DNA from: Voacanga thouarsii
Taxonomy: Eukaryota > Streptophyta > Magnoliopsida > Gentianales > Apocynaceae
NCBI GenBank assembly: GCA_026120185.1
Contig: JANUWF010001179.1
Location: forward strand, 1,343,501-1,407,500
Direction of reading: 5' to 3'
DNA length: 64,000 bases
The notes beneath the pieces are model-generated. The model saw nothing but the letters and a program-made list of their open reading frames with translations, was not told the DNA's origin and searched no databases. This document shows positions 1 through 10,797 of this stretch, piece by piece; within the stretch, counting starts at the first letter, position 1; each line of letters opens with the position of its first letter. The position numbers and the translations under genes are program-made.

Positions 1-536
1 TAGATGATTTTATTCTCCCCAAATTGCATTTTTCTACGTCCAAATTCTGCCTCCCATCCTCGATATGAAGTTCCTTCGAATATGCCATTGATGTTTCCAT
101 CAATTCTTCCGCAATAGATTCCTGCATCATCTCAAAATTTGGTTTGTCAAGAATATCAACTCTTAGACACAAATCATCAGAAGTCATAGGTTATTGCATG
201 CTCTTGTGGATTCGAATTATAACTTCCTCATCCCTAACCCTTAGTGTTAACCTCCCCCTATAAACATCAATTAATGCTTTTGTTGTAGCTAGGAAGGGTC
301 TACCTAAGATTAAGGGGACTTTAGAATCTTCATCCATGTCAAGAATAACAAAATCCACAGGAAATATGAATTTATCAACTTTTACCAATATGTTTTCAAT
401 GATGCCCCTAGAGTATTTGATAGATCGATCCACGAGTTGAATACTCATCCTAGTGGGCTATGGTTCTCCTAGGCCTAGCCTTTTAAATGTTTTATACGAT
501 AGTAAATTAATGCTAACACCTAGGTCAGCTAATGCA
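1..536 (-). pseudogene. Athila-like Ty3/gypsy aspartic protease region (partial, runs off left edge)
   Basis: Reading leftwards on the minus strand, this gives the retroviral-type protease of a plant Ty3/gypsy element. The active-site stretch reads ADLGVSINLL near 490-520. It is followed by the family-typical block KFIFPVDFVILDMDED and then PLILGRPFLATTKALIDV, continuing open almost to base 1. The DLG form of the catalytic Asp motif is usual in this group. It follows the gag end at 537-1313 with the expected order for this strand. At least one stop (just after the codons ending at about 191) and a frame break near 450-540 show it is dead. Reverse transcriptase and integrase would lie left of the window. 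The Athila assignment is from motif memory together with the tRNA-Asp primer site at 1516-1534. Confidence 0.85.
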
Positions 537-1313
537 TTACAGACATAAAGAGTGACAATTAGACATAGGATAGAGAAACTTCCTGGATCTTTTGCTTTTT
601 GGGGGCAAACTTAAGTTGTCCTGTAGGATGGCTGAGCATTCTTCGTTGAGGACTACTGTGGACAATTCTTCCAGTTGCTTTTTGTTGACAAGCATGTTTT
701 TGAGGAATTTGGCATATTTGGGCATGTGGATTAAAGCTTCATTGAGGAGAATGTTTATGTGCATTTGTTTAAATACCTCTAGGAATTTGTTGAACTGAGT
801 GTCTTTTCGGGCCTTGTGTCGACGAGTAGGGTATGGTACGTTAGGCTAAAAAGTAGGTTTTTTGGGAGGCGGACAGGGGATAGCCAGCGCCGGTTCCATT
901 CTGTGTTGTATCGTTTTGGTGTTTATGGATATTCGGCGCCGGTTCTCTTCTTCCAGCCGGTGTCGGCCTTCATCTGGTCTGTCTGGTAATTCTTTCTCAC
1001 TTCGCAATGTGACAACAGTTGTTTCCATACTGGCTAACGGTGTGAGTTCATGAGATTTTATTACCTTATCCGACAAAAACCAGATTTGTTGTTCCATGTT
1101 GCGGATCATTGCGTCGAATTTCTTGAATGTGGAATCGATTTCTTGGAAACGCCTCGTGACATGCACTACAAATTTACCAACTAAGGTTTCAAGCTCTGTT
1201 GATTCTGGTGCTGTGAGTGTTCCCTCCGACGAGTGATGGAGGTACTGCCCCCTGTTCGACCTCCTTAGATCCCAATTCGCCATTTCTCCTGAACAAGGAG
1301 ACAAGTTAGACAT
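537..1313 (-). pseudogene. Athila-like gag C-terminal part and gag-protease linker
   Basis: The minus-strand frame from 1313 to 846 contains the stretch ending VVTLRSEKELPDRP, which corresponds to the ITLRSGK motif near the gag C-terminus of Athila-type elements. A proline/lysine patch follows, then a stop, then QFNKFLEVFKQMHINI and EECSAILQ (537-800), the conserved linker leading into protease. The capsid core and any zinc knuckle are missing. Only about 200 bases separate the primer site from this frame, so several hundred codons of gag have been deleted or were never present. This supports an internally deleted, non-functional copy. Confidence 0.8.
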
Positions 1314-1515
1314 GGAATCTACAAGAGTATGCAGTTAGTCTAAAGGACATAGTCCAAGTTGGTTAGTTTAAGTTAGGTTACATAGTTATACAAGAATATA
1401 TGAAATACAAAAGATAGCACCATTTTGCAGAAAGAACAAATATACATATTTACCTATTGACATATTTATATATTTACATGGTTAAATCAACAAAATCCAA
1501 GTTTTCATGCTATTG

Positions 1516-1534
1516 TTCCCCGGCAACGGCGCCA
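1516..1534 (-). other. Primer-binding site, tRNA-Asp type
   Basis: On the minus strand this reads TGGCGCCGTTGCCGGGGAA, the primer site complementary to the 3' end of tRNA-Asp used by Athila/Calypso-type plant elements. It lies 6 bases from the LTR terminus at 1541, the normal position. Confidence 0.9.
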
Positions 1535-1540
1535 AAAACT

Positions 1541-2982
1541 TGATGCGTTCAGACTTGGGTGTAAAAATCATACAAAACTAAGCACATTCCCAATCAAGTT
1601 TAAATTAAAACATTAAACCCAAATCACACATATGAGCAAGCGTACTCATTATTAACTGAGCATAGGGTTAAAATAAGTGTCGATTCTCAAGGAATAAGTA
1701 GACATTAATTACCCTTTTTTCATTGTTTAACCGACTCAATAAAGTGAAAAACAAATAAAAGAAAAATTAAAAAGAAAATAAAAATAAAAATATGTATATG
1801 TCAAGGATGTAGATTTATGTAACTCAAGCCATTGTTTAGACAAACATAATCTTAAAGAACTTAACCATTATTATAAACAATCATTCTCTTAGCACCATGA
1901 AGGATGAAGGTAGACTCACTTTGATGGTCAATCCATGAAATCACTATCTTCTAGATAAATTAGAATCACTTGGTCCGTCTCAACTAATTCATCCAAAAGA
2001 CGCATTAAACACAATCCTTAATTAAATTCCCTTGGTCTCGATGAATTTAGAACATGAAATTAATCAATGAACCCTTGGTCTCGGAAGACATCAATTAATC
2101 TTCAATTACCAGTTCTTAAACAATCAACCCCCTTTGGTCCAGCAAGTCAATTGCCAACAGAATATGAAATTAATAAATACCCATCAACCCCCTTTTGTCC
2201 AGCAAGTCAATGGATAGAATCAACTAACTAATCTCGTAATAAGCATAAGTAATTGAATACCAAGAATAATAACCAATTAATCAAAAGATCAAATAACTCT
2301 AGAAATCATGAATATCTAAAACAATGTTGAATTACAAGAAAACAATTAACATATCATTGTCAAGAAAAAGAAAACAAAGTAAAAGAAAGAACTCATAGAT
2401 AAGCCTCATTCTTCTTCCTTTGAAGACCTTCTTGTACAACCCTCCTTGAACTTTGAAGAATTCTCCTTTGGACTGAGTGATTTTCTATGATGATCAATGA
2501 TTCTCCCATTTTCCCTTGTGTTTTCCATCTATTTATAGGCTTAAGAGGTGCTTAAACTCGTAGGTACAAAGTTCTTGGCCGAGTAGAAGTTAGAAGCTGC
2601 TAAAACTCTTCAGATTTCCAAAAACGCGTAAAAAGATCGTAGCACCGCCTCAGGGATAGACCACAGCCGGTGCCGCCTTGGCCCTTCGGAGCCAGCGCCG
2701 CCTTGGTTTTGTTTCTCCACTGGTCTGGTGATTTTTCTCTGATTTGTGCGTATACGTTTCAGAGTGCAGCCGGCGCTGGTTCCAGCCTTACAGCCGGTGC
2801 TGCCTCTACTCTATTTTGCGACGGTTTTGCTTTGTTTTACCCAAAATCTTGAGATAATGACCAAAATACCTTTCTAAGGGTAAATTTTCAAATATGAAAG
2901 AATATGACTAGTTATTTCACAAAATGTATTACAAAAGAGCCTCAAATAACTAAGCAAAGTATAACCAATTTAGCTCCTATCA
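1541..2982 (-). mobile_element. 5' LTR of the Athila-like element (TGATAGGAGC...CGCATCA)
   Basis: Read on the minus strand this LTR starts TGATAGGAGCTAAAT at 2982 and ends CGCATCA at 1541, next to the primer site. Related LTRs occur at 3452-13060, 14449-15836, 18765-29853, 34862-40535 and 56732-58007. It carries a GC-rich patch around 2640-2820 with repeated CGCCG and GCCGGCGC motifs in otherwise AT-rich DNA. An open frame at 2670-2852 inside this patch is a composition effect and is not called as a gene. Only one LTR of the pair is in the window, so no target duplication can be tested. Confidence 0.85.
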
Positions 2983-3446
2983 TTAATGAGACACCAATTG
3001 ATCAGGAGTTGCTCTCTTTCTGTAGATAGTTCAAACTCTATAAAGCAAGAAACTTAAGAGGCTTTTTATTGGATTTTTTTAAATAAAATTTTGGCATATA
3101 TGTATTTAGAGATGTTTGTCGTATATTATGTATTCTTTTCTTCATTATCACTTTTTGTTTGTTTGAAATCTCAACTACTACTGGCATAACTAACGAAGTT
3201 TTGATCATGTAAAGGGTAAGATATGTATGTACGAGTAGTCCCCATCAAGGTTTGCAAGAGTGAATATTTGTTTCTCCTCTTATAATTGCCATATCTTATT
3301 TGTTTGTTGGCTACTGTCGGTATTGATTTTGTTCCCACATTTCTGGCTTGGGCTTAGCTTGATCTGCATGTGAATCATGTACTTATAAATGATCAGTTTT
3401 TGTGGGTAAGCTTTTTCATAAATTTGATGTTACACTTTTCTTTTTA
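2983..3446. other. Unassigned AT-rich spacer between two LTRs
   Basis: I see no long ORF, repeat or recognisable transposon domain here. It is the left flank of the solo LTR at 3452-13060, so it is continuous with 13066-14443 once that insertion is removed. Confidence 0.5.
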
Positions 3447-5088
3447 TTACATGATAGGGCCTAAATTGTCATATATTTTTCTAGTTATTCGAGTATATTT
3501 TGTGGCACTTTTGATATAATAACTAGTCATATTCCTTCATATTTGATATTTCACTTATAAAAATATTTTTCTAAGATTTTATATAAAAATATGTGAATTT
3601 GTAGTTAATTATATAAATTTCCAGCTCAGACTCGACACCAGGCTAAGAAGATGGACTTGGCGCCGAGCCAAGTCTTGAGCAAAGTGGAAAAAACAAAATT
3701 GGAACCATGAAATTGGCCGTTGTTCAGTGAGCATGAAATTGGAAAATAGAAAAAGAAAAGGCATCAAGAAAGGAAGCCATGGCTCGATGGCTTCGTGGCT
3801 CTACAAGAAGATAAGACGAAAGAGAAAAAATAATAATAATAAAGACACGGTCAGTAGAAGAAAAAAAAACAAAAGCTAAAAAAAAAAAAAAACACATCAT
3901 GGGGAGGATGCGTTACATCTTGGGGAGGATGCAACACAAGAAGACAAGCCGCGGCTCACCAAAGAAGCACAAGTTCACTGGCCCGGGTAAGCCGACAGCA
4001 AAAGGAGAAATTTCAGAAGCTTTGGCAGCTCGACTAAAGGTGTGGCTTAGTAGGAAGAGGAACAAAGTCTATTCGCTCGACGGCTTGGGCATCTTCATTA
4101 GCTCAGCAGAAAAGAAACGGCTCGATGGCTTGGTCTTCAACAAATCGGCTCGGGTGAGCCAAATTCATTAAGAAGTGCAATTTTTCTTATTTCTTTAGCG
4201 GCTTTGACAAAGAAAATTCGGCAAGGACTTAGCGCAAAATGATAAAACCATATACCAATTCTTTCACAAATTAAATTGGTAGACTTTTTTATTTTTATTT
4301 GGAATTCTATTAGGAAATTACTGCTTCTTAGTTTAGGATTTTTAGTAAACTTGTAAGCCTATAAATAAATGCTATTTATGTATGTAAAAAGTGTGCTCAA
4401 TGTGGAGACTTAAATATATTTTTTAGAGTGCACAATTAATATTTTCTCTAGAGAAATTACTCAAGGAGCATTGATTTTTGAAAGAGTTTTCATTAGAAAT
4501 TGAAAGGCTTGTCTATGAGTATTTATCTCTTTCCTTTGTTTTCTTTTTCTTGAACATTGATGAGTTTAATTCTTTAATTATATTTGGATATTATTCTTAG
4601 ATTTATCATTTTTAATTTATGTAATCTTTGATTAATTAATTATTTTTTTGGTATTTGATTATTTGTTATAATTGGTTATTGATGCGTTTTCTTCTAACTG
4701 ACTTGGGAAATGATGTTAGAAGTTTAATGCTTTGATTTCATATTTGTTAAATTTTAATGGACTTGGGAAATGAAATTAAGATTAAAGAACTTAAATAATC
4801 AAATATTAGTTAATTTCGCCTAGAGCATAGGATTATTTACTAATTTCATATTTATTATCACCTAGAGTATAGGATAATTTATGAGGAATTAAGTTTAATA
4901 AATCTTTTGGTTATTTTAGTGCGATTGAAAAATATGCTAATTTAATCAAGCGATAGTGATTCCATAGATTGGAAAAGAAGTGGAATCTATATACGTAGAT
5001 TCATGACTTGGGAAATGATTGAATTTTACTTTATATTTCTTCATGATGTTAAGAAAATCATTGGTTGTGATAAGTGTTAAATGATTCA

Positions 5089-5231
5089 TGTTGAGATTTG
5101 TATCTTTGTTAGGGTCTCATTGAGAAATGAAGAGTATAGATAATTCTAGGGACTTGTGTGTAAAATTGTAAAGGCTGTATATAAGTCTAAATCGTTATCG
5201 AATAAAATAAGTTTTACTCGATTAATCAATT
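5089..5231 (+). repeat. 5' LTR, 143 bp
   Basis: It begins TGTTGAGATTTGTATC and ends next to the primer site. It contains CTGTATATAAG (about 5174-5184) as a probable TATA box. Three of its four differences from the 3' LTR are C-to-T here. Confidence 0.88.
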
Positions 5232-5244
5232 TAGTATCAGAGCC
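5232..5244 (+). other. Primer-binding site, initiator tRNA-Met type
   Basis: TAGTATCAGAGCC matches the plant copia primer site TGGTATCAGAGCC with a single G-to-A change and directly follows the LTR. Confidence 0.85.
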
Positions 5245-5576
5245 AAACCCTAACCGTATCCCGCTACAGTACCCGCTCCGCCGCTATAATGCCGTGCTGC
5301 CCGCTACAGTAAATCGCTCTAGTAACAGTAACCCTCATTTCTCTCTAGGCCCCTCACTACTTCCAGTTTGTTTTCTATCTCCGTGCCCGTGTGGGGAGGG
5401 CGATACCCCAAGGGTCCCAAGATAGCATGAAGATGCAGAAGTTCTAGACAGATCTTGCTATGTAGAAGATTGAGATTGGGTCAAGGAGAAAAAGAAGGGT
5501 AAGTGTGTGATAGACTCGTGTAATAGGTGTGAGGAACCCAAATATGATTCAATGACAGAGGCATACAATATCAGAC
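5245..5576 (+). other. Copia leader with deletion joint into integrase
   Basis: Between the primer site and the integrase fragment there is a leader of about 300 bases with a repeated CCGCTACAGTA motif and no gag. The gag-protease block expected here is found inverted at 9471-10797. A gene call at 5156-5425 would straddle LTR and leader and is not credible. Confidence 0.6.
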
Positions 5577-5991
5577 TACATGTCTATACACACCAGCTCA
5601 AAATGGGGTAGTAGAAAGGAAAAACAGACACCTTCTAGAGACAGCTAGAAGCATGATGATCGCGATGAATGTCCCAAAGCGGTTATGGGGGCAAGCGGTC
5701 TTAACAGCTGCTCAATTGATCAATGGATGCCCTCAAGTGTGTTGGATTGGAAGTCTCCGTGTGAAATGTTGAAAGGAGATAATGGTGGGATCCTCCCATT
5801 GAAGGTGTTTGGTTGTGTGTGTTTTGTGAAGGACAACAGACCATCCGTAGGGAAGCTTGCTCCTAGAGCTATGAAATGTGTCTTTGTAGGATACTCTGCT
5901 ACCTAGAAGAGGTATGTTTGCTGGAGTCCAGTAGAGAAGAGGTTGTTTGTAAGCATGTATGTGCATTTTCGAGAGTTTGAGGCATATTATA
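5577..5991 (+). pseudogene. Copia integrase, C-terminal half of the catalytic core
   Basis: Translation gives YTPAQNGVVERKNRHLLETA (the DDE-domain stretch that carries the catalytic Glu), then LWGQAVLTAAQLING. After a frame shift near 5730 it continues PLKVFGCVCFV and MKCVFVGYSAT, the usual integrase tail. A stop follows near 5906. The frame then runs on through EFEAYY to the insertion point at 5991 and resumes at 9164, which proves that the 5992-9158 element landed in this gene. Confidence 0.88.
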
Positions 5992-8900
5992 TGTAACACC
6001 CCACGACTACGTACCCTAAAAGGGCGGGGATGTCGCCCCGTCCCATAGGACAAGGGGTATTTAAAACGAGGTATATAATACAAAGGCAACCTCCAAGAGA
6101 TTCAACTTAGATAAATAAAGAAATACTCTTATTACATCAGGCTCGACTTGGAGCAAAACGAAATAAAAATAATTAATCGTTCAACAGCTTAAACAACAAA
6201 TGTCTCCTAAGCAAAGATGACAATAATTAGAAAAGCTTCAACTATCAATGCTCCGTTGACTCAGCACAGTCTATCTCTTGAAAACATGATGTAAACACAG
6301 TGTGAGAATAAATTTCAGTAAGTCTTGTGTGTGCACATGGTGTTTAAAACTGTACGTGTATGTAAAGTGGAAAACATTTGTAGAAATATTTGGCAAGTCA
6401 TAAATAATTTTTCTTTCGCAAAGAGTGGGTTTTTCCATAATCATACTTTACACAAAACAATCATCCACTCGAATAAACGGTCATGTCACCACACGTTGGG
6501 CTCCATGAGAACAAAATGGCCAAGGCACCACACTTTGTGCACCTTGTCCGGACCAGATTACCACACGTTGGGCGTTCTGATCAAGGTGAGTGTACAGTTC
6601 ACCGAGTGAGATACTCCTCCTTCTCTACACCCAACAAAAGCATCCGGGTGTCCATGTCGGGAAAATAAATAATACCTTACCAGGTACACATGCTAGCTCA
6701 GACCGGCCTGACCAACCAATACTGTCGCCTTTTCAAGCAGAGCTTATCTTCTGGAGGTGGCCTTCTGCCAGAAGACTTACTCTAGCCCTCCAAGACTAGT
6801 ATTGTTAGCCTACCCTTATTGAGTACTCAACGAACATATCCGTCAATTCCTGATTCACAATATTTCCAAACCCTGGCTTTGTAAAACGTGATTTTCTTTA
6901 AAAGAGATTTCTAAAAGTTTAAGGAAAAGAATAGTTTTCTTGATAAAATCGTTAGTTTGACAAAACCGTTTAAAGAATAAATATCCATGTTTACAACCCA
7001 AGCAAACATAGTTCAACAATAGCTCTACAAAGCTTCACAACATAGACTTGCCATCACAACATTTAACAAAAGAGTTTATGCAAGGACTTACTTGATATAC
7101 CTCAGATAAATGAGATAAATTCACATCTTGCTTTCCTCAATTATCCTCCTGATCTAAACCATATAATATCATGATCAGGGCTTCAACTAATTCGAACATG
7201 TGCCAAACTCATTTATTTTCATAACAATTCACAATCCCCTAAGATCATATACTATGACCATATATTCAACAAGGTAATAGACATCATCTACTACCTTAAA
7301 CCTTAATTCCGATATTAAGGGTAAGTATTTCCGTACCTTACAACAACCGGTAGCAAGATCCTGATGCTCATATGGTGATTGTCCCGAGTTTGTTGGATTA
7401 GAAGAGAAAAGTTGTCTCCTTTTTCCTTCCTTATGACCGAGAATGCATAAAGAGATGAAATCAGCCTTGAGATGGCATGATTCCAAAGAAGAAAAGGAAG
7501 ATAATTGATGGAAGAAAGGAATCAAGAAGTTGAGATGGTTTTTGCTTACCTTGGAGGGTGATCGGTTTTTGCTAGGTGTTGTTCTTGAGGTTTTTGAAAA
7601 TTTGCTGTGGAGTTCTTGCTGGAATTTTTGTGTAGAATGGAGAGGATAGACGGCTGCTATGATTTAGAGTTAGAGAAGATTGGTTTAGGGTTAGATGGTG
7701 ATGTTTAGAAAGACTCCCAATGGCTTTAGGTTTCTTGGACAGCAAGGCCGAAAATTGCAGCTCACGAGTGCCTTCTTGCTGTCGACTTTGAGAGGGTTTA
7801 AGGAAGAAAATATTCTGCAATTTTGCTCCCTTGTGCTGGCCAAACTATTGCTCAAGAGAAGGGCTGATTGTGTTCAGAATTTTGGGCCAAACAAAGAAGA
7901 GTTTGCGAAGGTTTTAGGGCTGAAATTTCTGTGTGCGTGCAGTAGTTTTGTTGTGCAAAATTGCTGAACAGGAGAGGAAGAATTTCTGGACTGTTTTAGC
8001 TGTGGTTCTGCCGAAATTTCCAGAGAAAAAATGAGGGCTTTAGGCGCTGAAAAATAGCTTGATCAGCTGGGGTTTTTCGGTGTATTTGTGTGCAGAATTT
8101 CGGTTGGAATAGGAGTACAAGGCTGGCCGAAATTTTCTGTACAAAGCTGTCGAAAATCCTGGTTTCCTAGCTGGCCGAAATTCTAGAATTTGTGTGAGTA
8201 AAATCTGGTTTTGCACAGCAAAGATAATCTGAATTGATGGAAGATGTTTTAGGGGATTTGGGCTAGGGTTTGAAGGGTTAGATTGTACTTAAAGGTGCTG
8301 GAATTTCGGACAGCTTGTGTTAACACAAAGCTGCCGAAATTCTGCTAGGTTTAGGAAGAAAATCCTAGTCAAATTAGGATTGCAATAAAAATCTAATTTG
8401 CTAAAGGATTTAGGATAAGATTTCCTAACTTTGGAAGAGTTTAAGTTGAGCTAAAATTCCTCTAAGAAGTGGCGGCACTTGTTAGAATTTTTTTCCAGAT
8501 TTTTAGCTTAGGTTCTAGGGTTAAAATCAACAAGGTTTCCTACTAGAAAAATGCTTCAGTAATTCCAACTATCCATGGCAAGATCTATCTAGCTAAATTC
8601 AAGCTGAAATTTTAATTATTAGCTAGGGGTTTTCCGAAAATCCTAAGGAATAAAAGCTGAAAATTAAAAGTGAACTTTATTCACATCAAGGTCCTTAAAT
8701 TTAGGAAATAAATATAGAGACTTATTTCCTTGGAATAATGACACTAAAATTTCTCTAGGTTTGCTAGATCTTTTTCGGCCAAGACATGGAAACTCTAAGG
8801 AAAGGAATTTTCAAGAAGAGAAACTAACTTCACAAAAGGTAGGATTCGAACTCGGGTCATCAAAGGAAATCACCAACCTCCCCGCTATTCCAAAACAACT

Positions 8901-9158
8901 CCAATACTAATTTTTTCTACAATCAGTTCTCAGCACCCCCCAATACTCATCCTTCCAAATCTTCGACCAAACTTCCCTTATCCAAATCTTTAACAACACA
9001 ACTATTTCACATCAATTAATTCAAATGCAAGAGCAACGGAAAAATTCACATGCATCCATGCAAATAAAATAATTCTAAGCTACCACATAAAATGCAAAAT
9101 GCTATGCAATGCATGACTTTTCCCTATAGTCAAAGGTGGTTTTGGGCGGGGTATTACA
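5992..9158 (+). mobile_element. 3.2-kb solo LTR, TGTAACACCCC family (TSD TTATA)
   Basis: It starts TGTAACACCCCACGAC and ends GGGGTATTACA. The target duplication TTATA is at 5987-5991 and 9159-9163, and the interrupted copia reading frame continues across the site. Its ends are an 11-base near-perfect inverted repeat. A relative with the same ends, the same GGGGATGTCGCCCCGT block near the start and the same CACACGTTGGGC motif lies at 36137-40366. There are no internal LTRs, primer site or polymerase motifs, so it is best read as a very long solo LTR, probably Ty3/gypsy. A LARD-type non-autonomous unit is the alternative. Short open frames inside it resemble nothing I know. Confidence 0.82.
8836..8900 (-). 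other. tRNA-like Pol III box A/B pair inside the 3.2-kb LTR
   Basis: On the minus strand a box-A-like TGGAATAGCGG (8882-8892) precedes a box-B-like GAGTTCGAATCC (about 8842-8853) at roughly tRNA spacing. It sits about 300 bases from the LTR end, the same place as the better-preserved tRNA-like fold at 40050-40120 in the related LTR. Confidence 0.45.
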
Positions 9159-9163
9159 TTATA

Positions 9164-9470
9164 CACTGGAGGTGACCTCACCCATTGGTGACTTATCTGA
9201 TAAAGAAGGTATAAGGCGAAAGGGGGAGAATGGTGAGAGGTTGGTGAATGTAGGATCAATTCCCTTATCGATTCCTTATTCTGTTGAAAGGAGAGAATCC
9301 GTTGAAGAGCACGAGAACAAAGAAGAGGAGGAACCCGTAAGTGTTGGGACTCATGCACAGAGGGAGTTGAGAGTGTATACTAGGAGGAGGCAGAATGAGG
9401 TGCCAGAGTCAACATCTGTAGTACCACTGGTGCCATCAAGTCCCTTGTCCCGGCCTACTCTAACTCCTGG
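9164..9470 (+). pseudogene. Copia integrase-RT linker
   Basis: This continues the frame broken at 5991: YTLEVTSPIGDLSDKEG, then acidic and arginine-rich linker sequence, then VPSSPLSRPT. It stays open until the inverted block begins. The last 62 bases (9409-9470) are repeated at 10791-10852, where the linker resumes and leads into RT. Confidence 0.85.
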
Positions 9471-10797
9471 AAGATCACATTGGGAATATTAAAAGAAACC
9501 ACACATTTTAGTTGGAGTATAATGGCACTAATAGATAAAAGATTTATTGGGAAAGAAAGAGCATGCAAAATATTGGACAAAGTTACTAAACCCGTACAAT
9601 TCACTGTACCCTTACCAACCATAGGCTGTGCTATCCCTTCAGCAGTTGGATGCTCTCTAGCATTGCTAAGTAAGTATAGGAAGAGAACTCACTAGCATTA
9701 CCTGTCACATGTCGAGATGCACCAGAATCTACGATCCATTCTGGTGACCTAGTGGTGGAGATAGAGACAAGAGCATGTATGTTACCAGTACCTTTGGTCA
9801 ATTGAGCATAGGTAGCAGTGTTGCCCATGGGCAAAGAGGAGGTAGATGCATCCTCAATCGCACTCTTCTTGTCTCCATCACCTGCTGCTCTCTGCTTCAT
9901 TCTCAATATTTCTAATAGCGCCTGGTCTTTCTCAGTAAAGACCACACCCACCTCTTCCTCTTCCTCCGCTACCATCAAATTGGCCCGATAGCCTCTTCCA
10001 CCTCTTCTGCCCCCACGACCGCGACCACGACCTGCAGACTGTCCACGCCCACCTGAGTCTCTCTCATTGGGTGGCTTAGGACAAGCCTATTTCAAATAAC
10101 CTACTTCACCACAGTTGAAGCACTGCCTAGTATCCCATTTGAACCATGTGTTACTTGAGTTGGAGACCACTAGTGCTGACTTCATCTCAGGATGTCCGCC
10201 TGTCCCAACCTGTAGCTTAATATAACTCTCCTCCTGTATCATGGCTAAGACCGCCTCCTCAAGTGAAGGGATCCTCGTCTAAGCTAGTAGCATCACTGTC
10301 CTTTGCTCACATGTTGGGGCTAACCCCTGGAGAAATAACATAGTCCTTTCCTGAATCAAGGCCTCTCTTTCCTTACACTCAGGATCTTTACAGCCTGCTC
10401 AAGGCGAGAAATGACCATGATCTAGCCACAAGCACTCCAACTCTGTGGCATACTCCTGCACTGTCCTATCTCCTTAGACTATAGCATAGATGTCCCCCTT
10501 AATCTGGAACACCTTCAAATTGTTCCCCACACCATCATAGGTTCTCCTCAACTTCTCCCAGACATCATTGACCGTCTCAATGCCATCCACTGTCGCAGTA
10601 ATAGATGGGACCATTGAGTTGAGAAGCCACATGTACACCAACATGTGAGTTGACTTCTACTCATCTCTCCCTGTAGTGCCCTCAGCTGGCTCTGCTTTCT
10701 CAACTGTCAAGTACTTCCCTAGATTCCTCCATTCCAGAGTATACCTCACCCGACGTGACTAGCTCATATACGTTGCTGGCCTATTGAGTTTCAACAT
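9471..10797 (-). pseudogene. Copia gag-protease block in inverted orientation
   Basis: Reading leftwards from an ATG at 10797, this encodes copia gag: MLVYMWLLNSMVPSI, NDVWEKLRRTYDGVGNN, VQEYATELECLW. A zinc-knuckle stretch CFNCGEVGYLK-ACPK follows, with the knuckle His changed to Tyr and one stop. Then come a Gly/Arg-rich tail and the protease active site WIVDSGASRHVTG near 9730, running on towards integrase. Several stops make it dead. The block lies on the opposite strand from the rest of the element and sits between two copies of a 62-base direct repeat. It is the part missing from the element's 5' half. Confidence 0.85.

Noticed and set aside
3899..4171. 90-codon basic frame
   Set aside because: Lies wholly inside the Athila-like solo LTR; no similarity seen and no upstream gene signals beyond the LTR.
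6325..7967. Several frames of 60-100 codons
   Set aside because: All inside the 3.2-kb solo LTR, overlapping on both strands, no motif.
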